From: Typhlomys cinereus
Lineage: Eukaryota; Chordata; Mammalia; Rodentia; Platacanthomyidae
NCBI GenBank assembly: GCA_023101885.1
Contig: JALPQD010000410.1
Location: 962,142 to 1,026,141, forward strand
Length of the DNA stretch: 64,000 nucleotides
Direction: 5' to 3'
Shown here: positions 54,371-64,000 of the stretch, piece by piece
How the letters are laid out: each line of letters begins with the position of its first letter
How positions within the stretch are numbered: the stretch's first letter is position 1
Notes under the pieces: generated by a model
What the model was told of the DNA's origin: nothing
Database searches by the model: none
Seen by the model: only the letters and a program-made list of their open reading frames with translations
Translations under genes and position numbers: made by a program

Positions 54371-54778
54371 TGTTGCTGCGGTTTGTCTGCGCGTTGCTGA
54401 TGAATTCATGACCAAACAGCTTTGGGAACAAGGGGGTTTTATTCTTTCTTGCAGTTCTGGTTGCAGTTTTTCAGTCCAGCTTAGCAGGAGAGCTCAGTCA
54501 CACCGACACCAGGAGCTGAGGGAAGTAGCCACACCTTATCTGCAGGACTGCTGAGAGAGAGGCAAACCTCACTTGCCAGACTGCACTTCTGCCAAATTAT
54601 GCTGAAGAATGCCAACTTCTTGAACTAGCTCCCCTGCCCAGCAAATGGTCCCACCCACTATGGACTCTGACTTTCCTCATCAATTAGACAATCTCCTACA
54701 GGATTGCTCAGGACTGACTTTAACTACTAAATCTTCACAAATGTGCTCAGAGCTCAGCCTTCGATTGCCAAGTTGACA
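54371..54778 (-). mobile_element. MaLR-like LTR, reverse, near full length
   Basis: TGTTGCTGCGGTTTGTCTGC at the left, 'CAAGGGGGTTTTATTCTTTC' (reverse poly(A) signal region), 'CAGCTTAGCAGGAGAGCTCA', and 'GATTGCCAAGTTGACA' at the right. Same family as 1-382. Confidence 0.88.
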
Positions 54779-55386
54779 CCTATATGTCTAACTAACATAC
54801 ATGTTGATGTGCATGCTGTTTGAAAGTGCATTTGGGCGCAGCTTTCTCCCAGTGGAAGTACTGTTAATTGCCATGTAGATGACCCAATTAAAACAGTATC
54901 TGAGTAGACTTGGCTTTTTTTACTGTTTTAGAGGGGCTGCTCATACTTCCCAGCTTCCCACCCTCTCCCTCTCTGAAGAAGAGCAGGGCTCAGAGAGCTA
55001 AAAAAGTATCTCTCCAAGAGGAATGGATAGTGATGATGGCATGAGAAAGAAGAGATGAACAGATCTCAGACAGTACCTCAAATCTGAGCCCACCAAAAAT
55101 AAAGCGTTAGTCTTTTATGTCTTTGTTTCCATCCATCTAGATGATGTTTGGCTGGTTAGCAGACCCTAAATACATCCAGAAGACTGGAATTGGGTTTGCA
55201 AAACATCCAGATGTGCTGATGCCATTATGTTTCATCCAATGGAAATGGGTATGGGTGGCTTTGTTCTTCAATTGCAATCTCTGCTGCCCACTTGACTTGC
55301 ATCAAATGGCCATGGAAACACAGCTCTCAAGCTGGGAGTTCTGGCTTCCGAGCGCATCTCTAGTTTAACGTTTGTCCTGGTCATGA
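54779..55386. other. Unique DNA, no gene seen
   Basis: 54810-55370 is unremarkable, repeat-free DNA. A 75-codon frame at 55141-55368 has no domain. Confidence 0.4.
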
Positions 55387-55481
55387 TGGATAACAGAAAG
55401 ATGGATGCATGGATGGATAGATGGATGGATGGGTTGATGATAGACAGATAGACAATAATAGATAGCTAGATAGATAGACGG
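55387..55481. repeat. (GATG)n/(GATA)n simple repeat
   Basis: Imperfect GGAT, GATA and TAGA tetranucleotides. Confidence 0.93.
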
Positions 55482-55484
55482 TAG

Positions 55485-55685
55485 TGTCTGTATATCCCAG
55501 ACAGACCTCAAACTTGCTATGCAGTCAAATGTGACCTCAAAGTCCTGATCCTTCTGATTCTACCTTCCCAGTGTTGGGATTACAGGTGTGGACCACCACT
55601 CCTAGTTTATTCAGCACTAAGATCGAACTCAAGACCTTGTGTATGCTAAGCAAGCATTTTACCACTGATACACACCCCACACTCC
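55485..55685 (-). mobile_element. B4-like SINE (B1 plus ID head), reverse
   Basis: 'CAGTGTTGGGATTACAGGTG' (reverse B1) is followed by 'GATCGAACTCAAGACCTTGT' and 'TAAGCAAGCATTTTACCACT' (reverse ID-type head). Confidence 0.85.
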
Positions 55686-55859
55686 CTGGCCACAGGTATT
55701 TAAATTTTAAAAGTATAACTTAAAACTCCAGATTGTGTTATAACTTAAAATTGTAAAATAAGTTAGTGAAAGACTTAGTTTGATTACATTTAACAGACTT
55801 GGGTTAGCCATGCTTCTGGCTTGTGGTACATTTTCATTATTTGTTCACATAAGGATGGT

Positions 55860-56625
55860 ACCTTTAGCTGCTGTGAGAAGTACATGTTCTAAATAATTTA
55901 GAGGGGAGCAAAGGGTTTATCATTCATTCTCACAGTTTCAGATTACAATCTATGGCAGGGGAATTTACCAGTATCAGTAACAGAGATGCCATGGTTTGAA
56001 ATGTGAGCTGTGCCCCACAGGTTCATAAGTTTGAATCTTTAGGTTTTGGAAGGTCATGGCAGCTTTAGTAGGTGGAGCCTTACTGGAGGAAGGCACGTCA
56101 CAGGAGGTGGGCCTTGAGGTGGATTGGCCCCACCCTGTTTCCAGGAGAGGTCTGCTCTTGTGGTTAGCAGTTTGGAGCTCTCAGCCTCCTCGATGGATGT
56201 GACTTAGGCTGCCTCCAGCTTCTGCCAGCCAGCCATGTCTTTTCTGCCATGAAAGTATTGCATCTGCCTTCTGGAACCGTAGGACAAATAAATCCCCCTT
56301 TCTCCCCTTAAGTTGTATGTGAGTGTTGTCTCATAGCAACAGAGAAGAGTAAGCAGTACAAGAGAGAACGGGCCATGCCATGTCCATGAGAGGGTGTGTT
56401 GTTTAACTTTCTGCTTTGACAGAGCCAACCGAATGTCTTTCCTCTTACCCAGCTTCTTAGTAAATGTTCCCACCCACTGCGGGCCAGTTCTGCCCACATC
56501 AACTCGATAATCTACAGTCTTACATAAAGGCTTTTGTTAACTTAATAATTCTCCATAAGTGTTCCTAAAATCTCAGTCCTAAATTGTCAAATTGACACTT
56601 GAAACTCATGGCCATATATCTATAT
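55860..56625 (-). mobile_element. MaLR-like LTR, reverse, split by another LTR
   Basis: The left piece 55860-55986 ('GCTGCTGTGAGAAGTACATG', 'CTCACAGTTTCAGATTACAA') and right piece 56361-56625 ('ACCGAATGTCTTTCCTCTTA', 'TCCCACCCACTGCGGGCCAG', 'AATTGTCAAATTGACACTTG') are reverse LTR sequence on either side of the nested LTR. Confidence 0.7.
55987..56360 (+). mobile_element. Nested MaLR-like LTR with AGAGA TSD
   Basis: 374 bp from TGCCATGGTTTG to AAGCAGTACA. AGAGA flanks it at 55982-55986 and 56361-56365, the 5-bp duplication of ERVL/MaLR integration. 'AGGTGGAGCCTTACTGGAGG', 'GTGGGCCTTGAGGTGGATTG' and AATAAA (about 56288) are in LTR order. Confidence 0.88.
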
Positions 56626-56994
56626 AACTTCTTTCATCTTCTGGCATAGCTTTCAAGATTTTTCCCTTCTGTAGAGGTCTTGTTAGGACCTTTATTAATT
56701 TCTGCATAGCTTATAGATGTCTTTGGTAATAGGAACATTATATTTTGTAGTTACTTAGAGGAACAGTATCGATTTTTTTTCCTAAGAGGACTGTTTATCT
56801 ATGTGCCTTGCTGAGCTCATATTAATTCAAATAGTTCTTGGATTGCATTGTCTTGATGTAACGTTGCTTTCCTTCTTTTCTTTCCTGCCTTCAAAATTGT
56901 TGGTTGTGGTCCTCCAGCATGCTAGGCAGATGCTTTACCATGAAATTATAGCAGCGGCCTTTTATTTGTTTATTTACTTAGAATTGAAACCATT
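56626..56994. other. Unique DNA with an ID-like reverse patch
   Basis: 'CCTCCAGCATGCTAGGCAGA' with 'TGCTTTACCATGAAATTATA' at 56912-56952 resembles a decayed reverse ID head. The rest is unrecognised. Confidence 0.45.
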
Positions 56995-57116
56995 TCATTT
57001 AAGTTTCCCGAGATGAGCTTTGGTAAACTCTGCAGGGTAGACTGGTTATAAGTGTTTCTCTTGTATCAGGATTCTGGGAGCAGGGATTACAGGTCTATAC
57101 CACATGATCTGGCTAA
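56995..57116 (-). mobile_element. B1-like fragment, reverse, decayed
   Basis: 'CTCTTGTATCAGGATTCTGG' then 'GAGCAGGGATTACAGGTCTA' in reverse B1/B4 order. Confidence 0.55.
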
Positions 57117-57180
57117 AACTTTTGTTTTCTTCCTTTGTTTTATTTGTTTTCTAGTAGCACTAATAAAATTAACCTTGGAG

Positions 57181-57182
<2 letters not shown>

Positions 57183-57231
<49 letters not shown>
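57183..57231. repeat. (CA)n microsatellite
   Basis: About 24 CA units, no SINE body attached that I can see. Confidence 0.97.
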
Positions 57232-57232
<1 letters not shown>

Positions 57233-57654
57233 CCTTACTAGGTAAAGGTTTGGGGGGTCTATTTTCTATCACCAAAGAATATTCTTTGCCTAAACATTTA
57301 TCTTTTCCAATATGGACAGGTGTTTCAGTGGTTTTATTCATCATTTTGAAAACTTTTCAGGAATACCTCCTGCAAGTCTTTAAATATTTGAGTTATTTTG
57401 ACATATATTCCAAAGCTAAGTCATCCTTGTATTCTTGGTATATGTCACATTTGATCATTATCATTATTATTAAATATACCATGTGTTTCAGCTAATAGTT
57501 TATTGTTACCTTTAAGTTTGTAAGGGAAAGGTGCTAGAACATCTTTCTTCTACTGTCCTGGATTACTGATGAAATATTCCTTCCTGTTCTATTTCTTTCT
57601 ACTTATGTGAGTGAGGCTCATTTCTCAAGACACACTTCTTACAAATCTATTGTG

Positions 57655-57755
57655 CCAGGGCTTGAGATGTAACTCAGTGAGGAGTGCTTACCCAATACAC
57701 AAAATGCTCTGGATTTGATTCCTAGCATGGAAAACAAAGAACAAAAACAATGTTA
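57655..57755 (+). mobile_element. ID SINE, forward
   Basis: 'CAGGGCTTGAGATGTAACTC', 'TCTGGATTTGATTCCTAGCA' and an A-rich tail with 'GGAAAACAAAGAACAAAAAC'. Confidence 0.9.
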
Positions 57756-58218
57756 CATCTACCCATGAAACTGTCCAAACATTGTACTTCTTTTATTTTG
57801 GTAAGAAGAAGGCCGAGGGCGGAACAGGTGAGTGGAGATAAAGAAGGGGTAGTTTCAGTGCATTCTGTTTGGGGCATTTAACGACCAGTGTATATTTCTA
57901 ATGGTTACTTTATTCAATTTTTGTACATTCTTTTGCGCCTTTTTCCTTGTTATTTTATTAGCTATCATACATTAAATTCCAAATTAACTAATTTTCACAT
58001 TCATTCACTTAAGATTTCTGCTTTATATGTTATGTTTTAAAATGTATATGTTCATCAGTGTCGTTAAAGGATCTCATTTGGGTTGTTTATGTCTTTCCTT
58101 TGTACTGTGTTTCTTTTGCTTCCCATTTGTTAGGGTCGACACTCATAAGTGATCAATTTGATAAACAAAACATTATATTTAATTTAATTTAATTTCTTGC
58201 TTTCTTTTTAAATATCTT

Positions 58219-58235
58219 GAGAGACAGAGCGAGAG

Positions 58236-58302
<67 letters not shown>
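58219..58302. repeat. (GA)n microsatellite
   Basis: About 80 bp of GA with two AA interruptions, forming the tail side of the reverse B3. Confidence 0.96.
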
Positions 58303-58306
<4 letters not shown>

Positions 58307-58458
58307 ACATGCATATGCCATGGCAACAAGTGAAGGTCAGAGAACAACTTTCAGGGGTCATTTCTATCTTTTCATCATGTGGGCTTCCAGGGATTGAACT
58401 CTGGAATCCAAGTTTGCAAGCAGGTGCCTGACTTGCTGAGCTATCTTGCTATGTCCAT
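58303..58458 (-). mobile_element. B3-like SINE, reverse
   Basis: 'GGTCAGAGAACAACTTTCAG', 'CATGTGGGCTTCCAGGGATT', 'GACTTGCTGAGCTATCTTGC'. Confidence 0.9.
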
Positions 58459-59000
58459 ATTTTCTCGCTTTCTTAGAGACACCTTCCAAGTATAATTTTC
58501 TAGCTTGTTTTGATTCTACTCTAAAATTTTTGACATGTAGTATTTTCATTGTTATCCTGCCAGTTTTTCCTGTTCTCCTTTATTTCTTCTTTAACCTTAG
58601 AACCATTTAATCTTAAGTTTCTTAAACAGTTTTGAACACATAATATTTCTAGTTATCTTTTCAGATTTTGTTCTTAAATTAACCACAATATGGAAAAGTG
58701 ACGATTATTTCATTTTGATTGTACAGAGTTTATTGATGCATTGTTAGGGATTTCGCATACTTAAAACAGATGAGTATTCTCCTGTCAGTGCTTCTAGATG
58801 TCTGAATTGATTCACACTTACACTCATGCTTCTTTAAGTACATTCTTTGTGTCTTAGTTTGCCTGCTGAATTTATCTTTTTCCTTTTCCTCCCATGGAGA
58901 TTTTAGCTGTGGGTTTCTGCATGCCAAGCCTATGTTTTTAGATTTATGTATGTCATGACATCTCTCATCGTTCCTGTGGATATTTTGCCTTGAAATTAAT

Positions 59001-59255
59001 TTTTTAAAATATATTTTTATTATTATTTTTGGTGACTCATACATACAATATTTTCACACCTTCATAGCCAGTCTTCTCTCCTCTTCCCATTACAACTCTT
59101 CTCCCCTGCCAGACTCCCTCCTATTTTCAAGTCTGTTCACATATGTGGCCTACTGGGTTTCATCTGGTTTGCCTTTGATGGCATGTGGCTGAGTACTTGC
59201 TGGAACACGAATCTTATGTCAGAGGGTATACCAGTGAAGAAAGCATCGTGCACTT
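59001..59255 (-). mobile_element. L1/Lx-type 3' UTR-like fragment, reverse
   Basis: 'TATTTTTGGTGACTCATACA' leads into pyrimidine-rich 'CTTCTCTCCTCTTCCCATTA' and 'GTCTGTTCACATATGTGGCC', reminiscent of a reversed rodent L1 3' UTR. Confidence 0.45.
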
Positions 59256-59379
59256 GAAATTGAAATTTTGGTGGAGACACTCACACTGACCTTCAGAAAG
59301 ATAACACAGAATGACATCACTTGACTCGCACCGTGTGAGACTCTGGTTCTGCACACCTTCTCACGTGACACTGTCTTTA

Positions 59380-59510
59380 TTGGCTGCTTGGGGTTGCTGT
59401 TAAGATCTCGAGAGTCTCACTATGTGGTCCAGGTTGTACTCAACCTTGGCATTTTCCTACCTCAGCCTCCCCATGTGCTGGACTCACAAGTTCTCCCACT
59501 TTATAGCCTA
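59380..59510 (-). mobile_element. B1-related SINE, reverse
   Basis: 'GAGAGTCTCACTATGTGGTC', 'CAGGTTGTACTCAACCTTGG', 'TTCCTACCTCAGCCTCCCCA'. Confidence 0.82.
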
Positions 59511-60269
59511 TTTGCTGTCTGTTCTGTTCCAATCACAGTCTTGTTACTCTGGTTCACCACAGACAACATTTTCATTGGCTGATGCTTGGGAGCTTTAACT
59601 GGAAAGAACCTGTCAGTCACATGCCACACCTCCTGTTGAAAAGAACCTGTCAGTCACATGTCACACCTCCCGTTGGGGTGGTCTCAGGACTTGGGTTTAC
59701 CTGAAGAAAAGGTTAGCTTATCTCCTCGTCTAGATATAGCTCCTTTAGGAGTGTGGACTGTTTCCTATTATGGCCCCTTAGCAGCAGTTAAAGTATGAAG
59801 ACAGCAGCTGGCTGTGACCTTCTCCTTGCTTGAGACCCCAAAGACCAAAACCAGCCCCTGCACCGCGAAGGCTGAGTGTTGAAAAGATGACCAGTCACTC
59901 TCAGCCTGCCGCCTCCTTGCTGGCTTTAGTTGAGCACCTGGTGCCTTGGTTCAAGCAAAATTTAGGGCTGCTGCATTCCACTGGTCCCAGTACTTTTCCT
60001 GGCCTGAATGACTTCTGAAAATCTTGGCTATGTGACCCGGAAGCTGTCAGTAGATTCTGCTGTTATCCAGGTATCACTGTGTGACATGGTTTTCCAGAAG
60101 GAACCAATGTCTCCTTTCTACCCCCACTCTCATGCATTCCCCTCAGCCTGGGTTGATATCCCTCCTCTATCTCCTACCTCTTACATGCTGTCAGAAGTAG
60201 CTGGGCTCCTTGAACAACTTCCAGAAGCTCAGTGCCTCTTCATCTGTTCAGTATTTCAGGGTCTTCAAA
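59511..60269. other. Unique DNA with a 37-bp-period duplication
   Basis: Two tandem 36-bp copies at 59603-59638 and 59640-59675 (start AAAGAACCTGTCAGTCACAT), two differences. Open frames of 62 and 105 codons have no recognised domain. Confidence 0.45.
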
Positions 60270-60390
60270 AACAATCCCATACATATTATCTCTTGATCTT
60301 CACAAAACCTTCCAGGTCAGTGTAGGGTAGGTATATTATCTGGATTTTACCAGTGATGAAACACACACAGTAGTCAGGTGACTTTCCTGC
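60270..60390 (-). mobile_element. MIR SINE, reverse
   Basis: 'CTTGATCTTCACAAAACCTT', 'GTAGGTATATTATCTGGATT' and 'TTACCAGTGATGAAACACAC' follow the reverse MIR order. Confidence 0.75.
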
Positions 60391-60424
60391 CTTAATATAC
60401 TTTGTTAACGTGAGACTGGGTTAA

Positions 60425-60474
60425 TCATTTCATTCACTCATTTCATTCATTCATTCATTCACTCACTCATTTCT
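60425..60474. repeat. (CATT)n simple repeat
   Basis: CATT/CACT tetranucleotides. Confidence 0.93.
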
Positions 60475-60504
60475 CTTACCCATCATAGTGAGAGGTGGTT
60501 GTAG

Positions 60505-60680
60505 AATGGAATAAGTTTTGGAGACAGACACACTTGGAATTGAAACTTGATACAATCCCTTATTTGCCATATGATCTTAGTCATGTATTTAGCCTTTGGG
60601 GTCATATGCAGAAAGGTAATAAATGATAGTGTTGTTATGAGAGTCAGAGCATGAAGATCATCTGTCAATAGTAATAGTAG
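60505..60680 (+). mobile_element. MIR SINE, forward
   Basis: 'AGACAGACACACTTGGAATT', 'TTTGCCATATGATCTTAGTC', 'GTGTTGTTATGAGAGTCAGA' match MIR order. Confidence 0.75.
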
Positions 60681-60924
60681 CTGGTAAGCAGTAGGCTATA
60701 AAATTGTAAACCCCAGATGGTCCTATACCACAGTTGAACATGTGGTCTAACCCAATGGTAGAAACCTAATATTGGCTGCAAGCGATGGAGGATTTCTTGC
60801 TTATTGTATATGAGGCAGAGAGCATCCCAAAAAATGAGACCAGATGTGTCCCTATTCTCTCTTAGACTGTGGTACTGAAATATAGAGCAGGTGAGTGTGG
60901 TCCCAATACTAGTGTCTGGAATTT

Positions 60925-61005
60925 GCTCACTGGTGGAACACTTGCCTAGCATCCACAAGGCTTTGGGTTTCATCCCACCACCAAGAGACACAAAAGGAAG
61001 GAAAT
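60925..61005 (+). mobile_element. ID SINE, forward
   Basis: 'TTGCTCACTGGTGGAACACT', 'GCCTAGCATCCACAAGGCTT' and an A-rich end with 'GACACAAAAGGAAGG'. Confidence 0.85.
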
Positions 61006-62217
61006 AGGGTCTGAAAGGGAGTCAATTCAGATGATTGCTAAGCTGAAACAGTCCCCGCATATGCAGAGGTTACCAACTGGCCAAAAGACAGGCCGACTCA
61101 TAGTCATATAGTTATCATAAACTGCTACAAATATGAGGTTGATGCGCATAGGCTTTGGTCCAAGACCAAAGGAAACGATGTCCAGTTCTCCTAAGTGAAG
61201 AACAGTGGAAAGGGTGAAACTTCAAGGAGCAGCTACATCAACACTGGTCATAGTCTTCGAGGCAGCAGCACCATTTATCTTAGACTACACGCTTTCTCTC
61301 AACCACCCTGCTTCCCAGGTCTGAAATTGAGTTTGCATTCAAAGCAGCCTCTTTGTTTGTCTCACAGTCCCTCTGGTCCCGATATCTCCCATAATGTATT
61401 GCTTTGTAAAGTGCTTCGCTCTGTCCCAAGCATAAAAGAGATGCTCAGCAAAGCTGGTCCCTATTCTCCAAATGTCACTGCTCGCCATTGCACGATGGAG
61501 TATAATATATTGTGTGAGGAGACAGAGAGGAACACGGGAAGTATTTTGAAGAGAGCAAATAAAACCTCAGAGCGTAGAGTGCATTAAAGTTAATAAACTG
61601 TTGTGGCACGGCGGACCCCTTTTAGACACAAAGGAATCTAATTTAGGGACTTGTAACTATGGGATGAGAATCTCACTGGAACGAAGGGAGCTGCAATCAC
61701 TGGTTCTCCTTGAGAACCAGTCCTTGTATTTGATGCTGCTTTTATTGCTTTTTTTTTTTTTTTTTGAGAGGATGAGGACATGGTTGGGTTCCAATTGTCC
61801 TGGTAGACCTTCTACAACCCATCCACTATGGGCTTGGGGTCACTGCCTGTTTCCATAGTAACAGAAGACCATCAGGAGCAAGCTTCGTCCGGGTGTGAAC
61901 TATTGGGTGACTTGTATTATTCGTATGCGCGAGACAAGACAATCGATGCAGGTCTCTTTCTTGGCAGTGTTGAATGATGACTACAACAGCAAAGGTTCCA
62001 GAAGGTTTTCTGCCAAGAACTGGATTGGATTTTGTGCTTCCTCAGCCACAAAATGTGCCCCGACATCTCACTCCTGAATCACTAACACCCTTTGTGATCT
62101 ATCTGCTTGGCTTGAATACTCGCTGATCTTTCTTTGTTTGATTCCTTTATTATCAATATTGTGTTTATTTTCCTTTGTTACCCAAGTTCTCAAATTTTTA
62201 GGTTCCTACTACATCGC
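61006..62217. other. Unique DNA, possible conserved noncoding region
   Basis: Non-repetitive. 61195-61587 stays open for 130 codons (+) with no domain recognised and several CpGs retained (61250-61610). A T-run sits at 61748-61766. Confidence 0.4.
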
Positions 62218-62234
62218 TTTTTTTTTTTTTTTTG
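62218..62234. repeat. Poly(T) run
   Basis: About 17 T in a row with no SINE body recognised. Confidence 0.9.
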
Positions 62235-62394
62235 GTCAAATAAGCAGGAAAGATGAAACAAGTCACATTTTCATGTTTGATCATGTGCTCTTGAGATCTC
62301 AAGTGGAATGAAAATTTCTGGCTGTGGGTCTAGAGGCGGTGTGCAAGGCTTTTTCTTGGAGAATCACAACATGTGTTTATCTGTTGGTATTCTG

Positions 62395-62580
62395 GTAACA
62401 CTATCGACCTGGGACAATCGAGTAACTGATTTTGGGCTTCAGTTTCTCCATTTGAGAAATGAAAGTAAAATGTCTCATTTACATAGTTCCCACAGGGAAC
62501 AAAGAGATTACCTATAAGGAAAATGCCCAAAGGCACACGATACATGATAGGTGTACAATGACAGTTTAATGAAAATGGGC
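62395..62580 (+). mobile_element. MIR SINE, forward
   Basis: 'GGGCTTCAGTTTCTCCATTT', 'GAGAAATGAAAGTAAAATGT', 'CACGATACATGATAGGTGTA' match the MIR 3' half. Confidence 0.8.
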
Positions 62581-62889
62581 AGTATGTGTAGGACTTGTTC
62601 AATTAAAATAAGAGGAGGTTTTTGGAGAATGTATTCTACTGAGCTCTACATCCTTTGTCTGATGTATGGCATAGGGTTCAGGAACATTTGTAGAAATAAA
62701 GATGGGAAATCTTTATAGAGGGAAAAGGTGGTATGTTATATATAAATATATAATCAATCACTTCGTGAAGTTAATATTTTGGGATGCTATTGGAAATGTG
62801 GCTTAAGCTATTAGTAATTCCTTGTTAAATATCTTAACTTATGCACAGATCATAATAATATTGTTCCTTTAAAAATTTACTAATTTAAA
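62581..62889. other. AT-rich unique DNA
   Basis: Nothing recognised. Confidence 0.4.
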
Positions 62890-63070
62890 TATGTGATGTG
62901 AATATGTGATGTTCATGTGTAATCATGTGTGTCACACTGTTGCCTGTGGGATCAGAGAACTGTGCAGTCAGTTCTCACCTTGCACCTTCATGTGTGTTCT
63001 CAGGATTGAAATTAGGCCTCCAGGGTTGCATGGCAAGAATCTTTACCCTCTGAGCCATTGGGCCAGCCCA
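62890..63070 (-). mobile_element. B3-like SINE, reverse
   Basis: 'GTGGGATCAGAGAACTGTGC', 'GGCCTCCAGGGTTGCATGGC', head 'CCCTCTGAGCCATTGGGCCA'. Confidence 0.85.
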
Positions 63071-63156
63071 GCGCTGCTTCTTGTACATACAGATGGATTT
63101 AGGATGTAGAAGACAGTATGGGGTATATAGTGCAATGGAATATAAGTTAGAATATA

Positions 63157-63207
63157 TATGTATATGTATATATGTGTGTGTGTGTATGTATGTGTGTGTG
63201 TTGTGTA

Positions 63208-63239
<32 letters not shown>

Positions 63240-63243
63240 TGTG

Positions 63244-63280
<37 letters not shown>
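63157..63280. repeat. Compound (GT)n/(ATGT)n microsatellite
   Basis: About 120 bp of TATG and GT units with TTGTG interruptions. Confidence 0.96.
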
Positions 63281-64000
63281 TACCAAAAGTTCTGGGTTCA
63301 AGATCATCTCATTTCACTGGCTGATGGTCTTGGAGGGGCTGCTTAACTTCTTAAGAGCTGTGGTATCAATGCACATAAAACAGAGATGCTAACATTCTTA
63401 TTTTGTTTCCCACTAAGTTATTGTAAAGATCAATTAAAATTACTACCTGCATATAGCTTGTTCCTTGGTTTCATATTATGACAAACTTGAAAAAGAAAAA
63501 GATCAGGCTGTCATCTTTAGAGGTCACAGGGTGACATAGCTACTGTGGCCTCCATGCCGTGTCCTTGCTCGCTCCACCTCCTCCAGTCCACGTTTTGTGG
63601 GTAGCTTGTCAAGCCCCTGTGGCTGCTCACTTGACCTGGTTCTGCCAAGAGCAGCTTGAGGTTGGGGTATTACCAGAGTGCTAGGGGCCACAGACAACAG
63701 CCAGCCCCCTCCCGCCTGTCCCCTGAGTGTGTGCACTTGGCCCGACCACCTGCAAGACTTGTGTCCACTTCTCATTTCTCTCTGTTTGATTGCTGCCGAT
63801 GCCTATTGCAATCACATCTTTCATTGTCTTGCTCCAAGATTTCTAAGGCCTGTGAAAGTTTCCTTTCTCTCCCATTCTGCGGGGCTAATGCCAGAGATAA
63901 GAGATGAAGCCAGTTGCTTGAAGTTGGGTCTGGTGATCTCTCTAGATTGGCCTGGAATCCCTGGCATGCAGCTTTATCAAAGGCAGGATGTGTAGCATGG
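63281..64000. other. Unique DNA to window end
   Basis: No repeat or exon recognised. Overlapping frames of 83-105 codons on both strands have no domain. Confidence 0.4.

Larger units (their letters stand above)
57300..59000 (-). mobile_element. L1M ORF2 fragment, reverse, interrupted
   Basis: 'CATCCTTGTATTCTTGGTAT' plus 'CACATTTGATCATTATCATT' is the reverse of the conserved RT block (FIPGMQG region). 'GTAGTATTTTCATTGTTATC', 'ACAATATGGAAAAGTGACGA' and 'GATGAGTATTCTCCTGTCAG' further right are more 5' ORF2 sequence in reverse, so the order is consistent. An ID element and a GA/B3 unit lie inside. No frame survives. Confidence 0.72.

Noticed and set aside
57655..57755. Possible tRNA-Ala gene
   Set aside because: The sequence is an ID element: tRNA-Ala-derived 5' part with an A-rich tail and mutated arms.

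Overview
The window is mammalian nuclear DNA, almost certainly from a myodont rodent (Muroidea or Dipodoidea). The evidence is the mix of repeats: B1 (7SL-derived), B4-like and ID SINEs, many B2-superfamily SINEs with the tRNA-like head GGCTGGAGAGATGGCTCAG, MaLR-type LTRs, ancient L1M, MIR and hAT fossils, and many long CA/GT microsatellites. The commonest B2-superfamily SINE has a long body and a (CA)n tail that do not match the mouse/rat B2 consensus as I remember it, so I do not think the source is mouse or rat. I cannot name the species.

I find no functional protein-coding gene, no operon, no true tRNA or rRNA gene and no CRISPR array. The open reading frames are short and mostly lie in repeats or low-complexity DNA (GT tracts read as poly Cys-Val). 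The only recognisable gene-derived sequence is a 5'-truncated, frameshifted reverse-strand copy of the 3' end of HSPA8 (Hsc70) at about 39331-39580.

Layout. 1-13 kb: an LTR cut by the window edge, a (CCCT)n tract, degenerate B1 and B2-type SINEs, an old hAT element near 2.9 kb and a small CpG-rich patch near 6.6-6.8 kb. 13.5-25.6 kb: one ancient forward-strand L1M, recognisable from ORF1 through reverse transcriptase to the 3' UTR, stretched to about 12 kb by at least a dozen later insertions. These include a MaLR provirus-like unit (two LTRs plus internal sequence) that itself holds an ERV1-like solo LTR and an antisense LTR. 25.6-46 kb: unique DNA, more LTRs, SINEs and microsatellites, long polypyrimidine tracts, and the HSPA8 fragment whose tail was hit by a young SINE. 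44.97-46.00 kb: a perfect 52-bp inverted repeat around 921 bp. 46.4-47.5 kb: an L1M 3' end split by a purine tract. 48-64 kb: LTRs (one nested in another with a 5-bp target duplication), SINEs, a reverse-strand L1M ORF2 fragment at 57.3-59.0 kb, MIRs, and stretches of non-repetitive AT-rich DNA that may hold conserved noncoding elements.

Nothing here works as a gene system. The window reads as intergenic or deep intronic DNA whose main content is a record of nested insertions. Repeat family names come from remembered consensus features, and boundaries are approximate unless a target-site duplication (TSD) is given.
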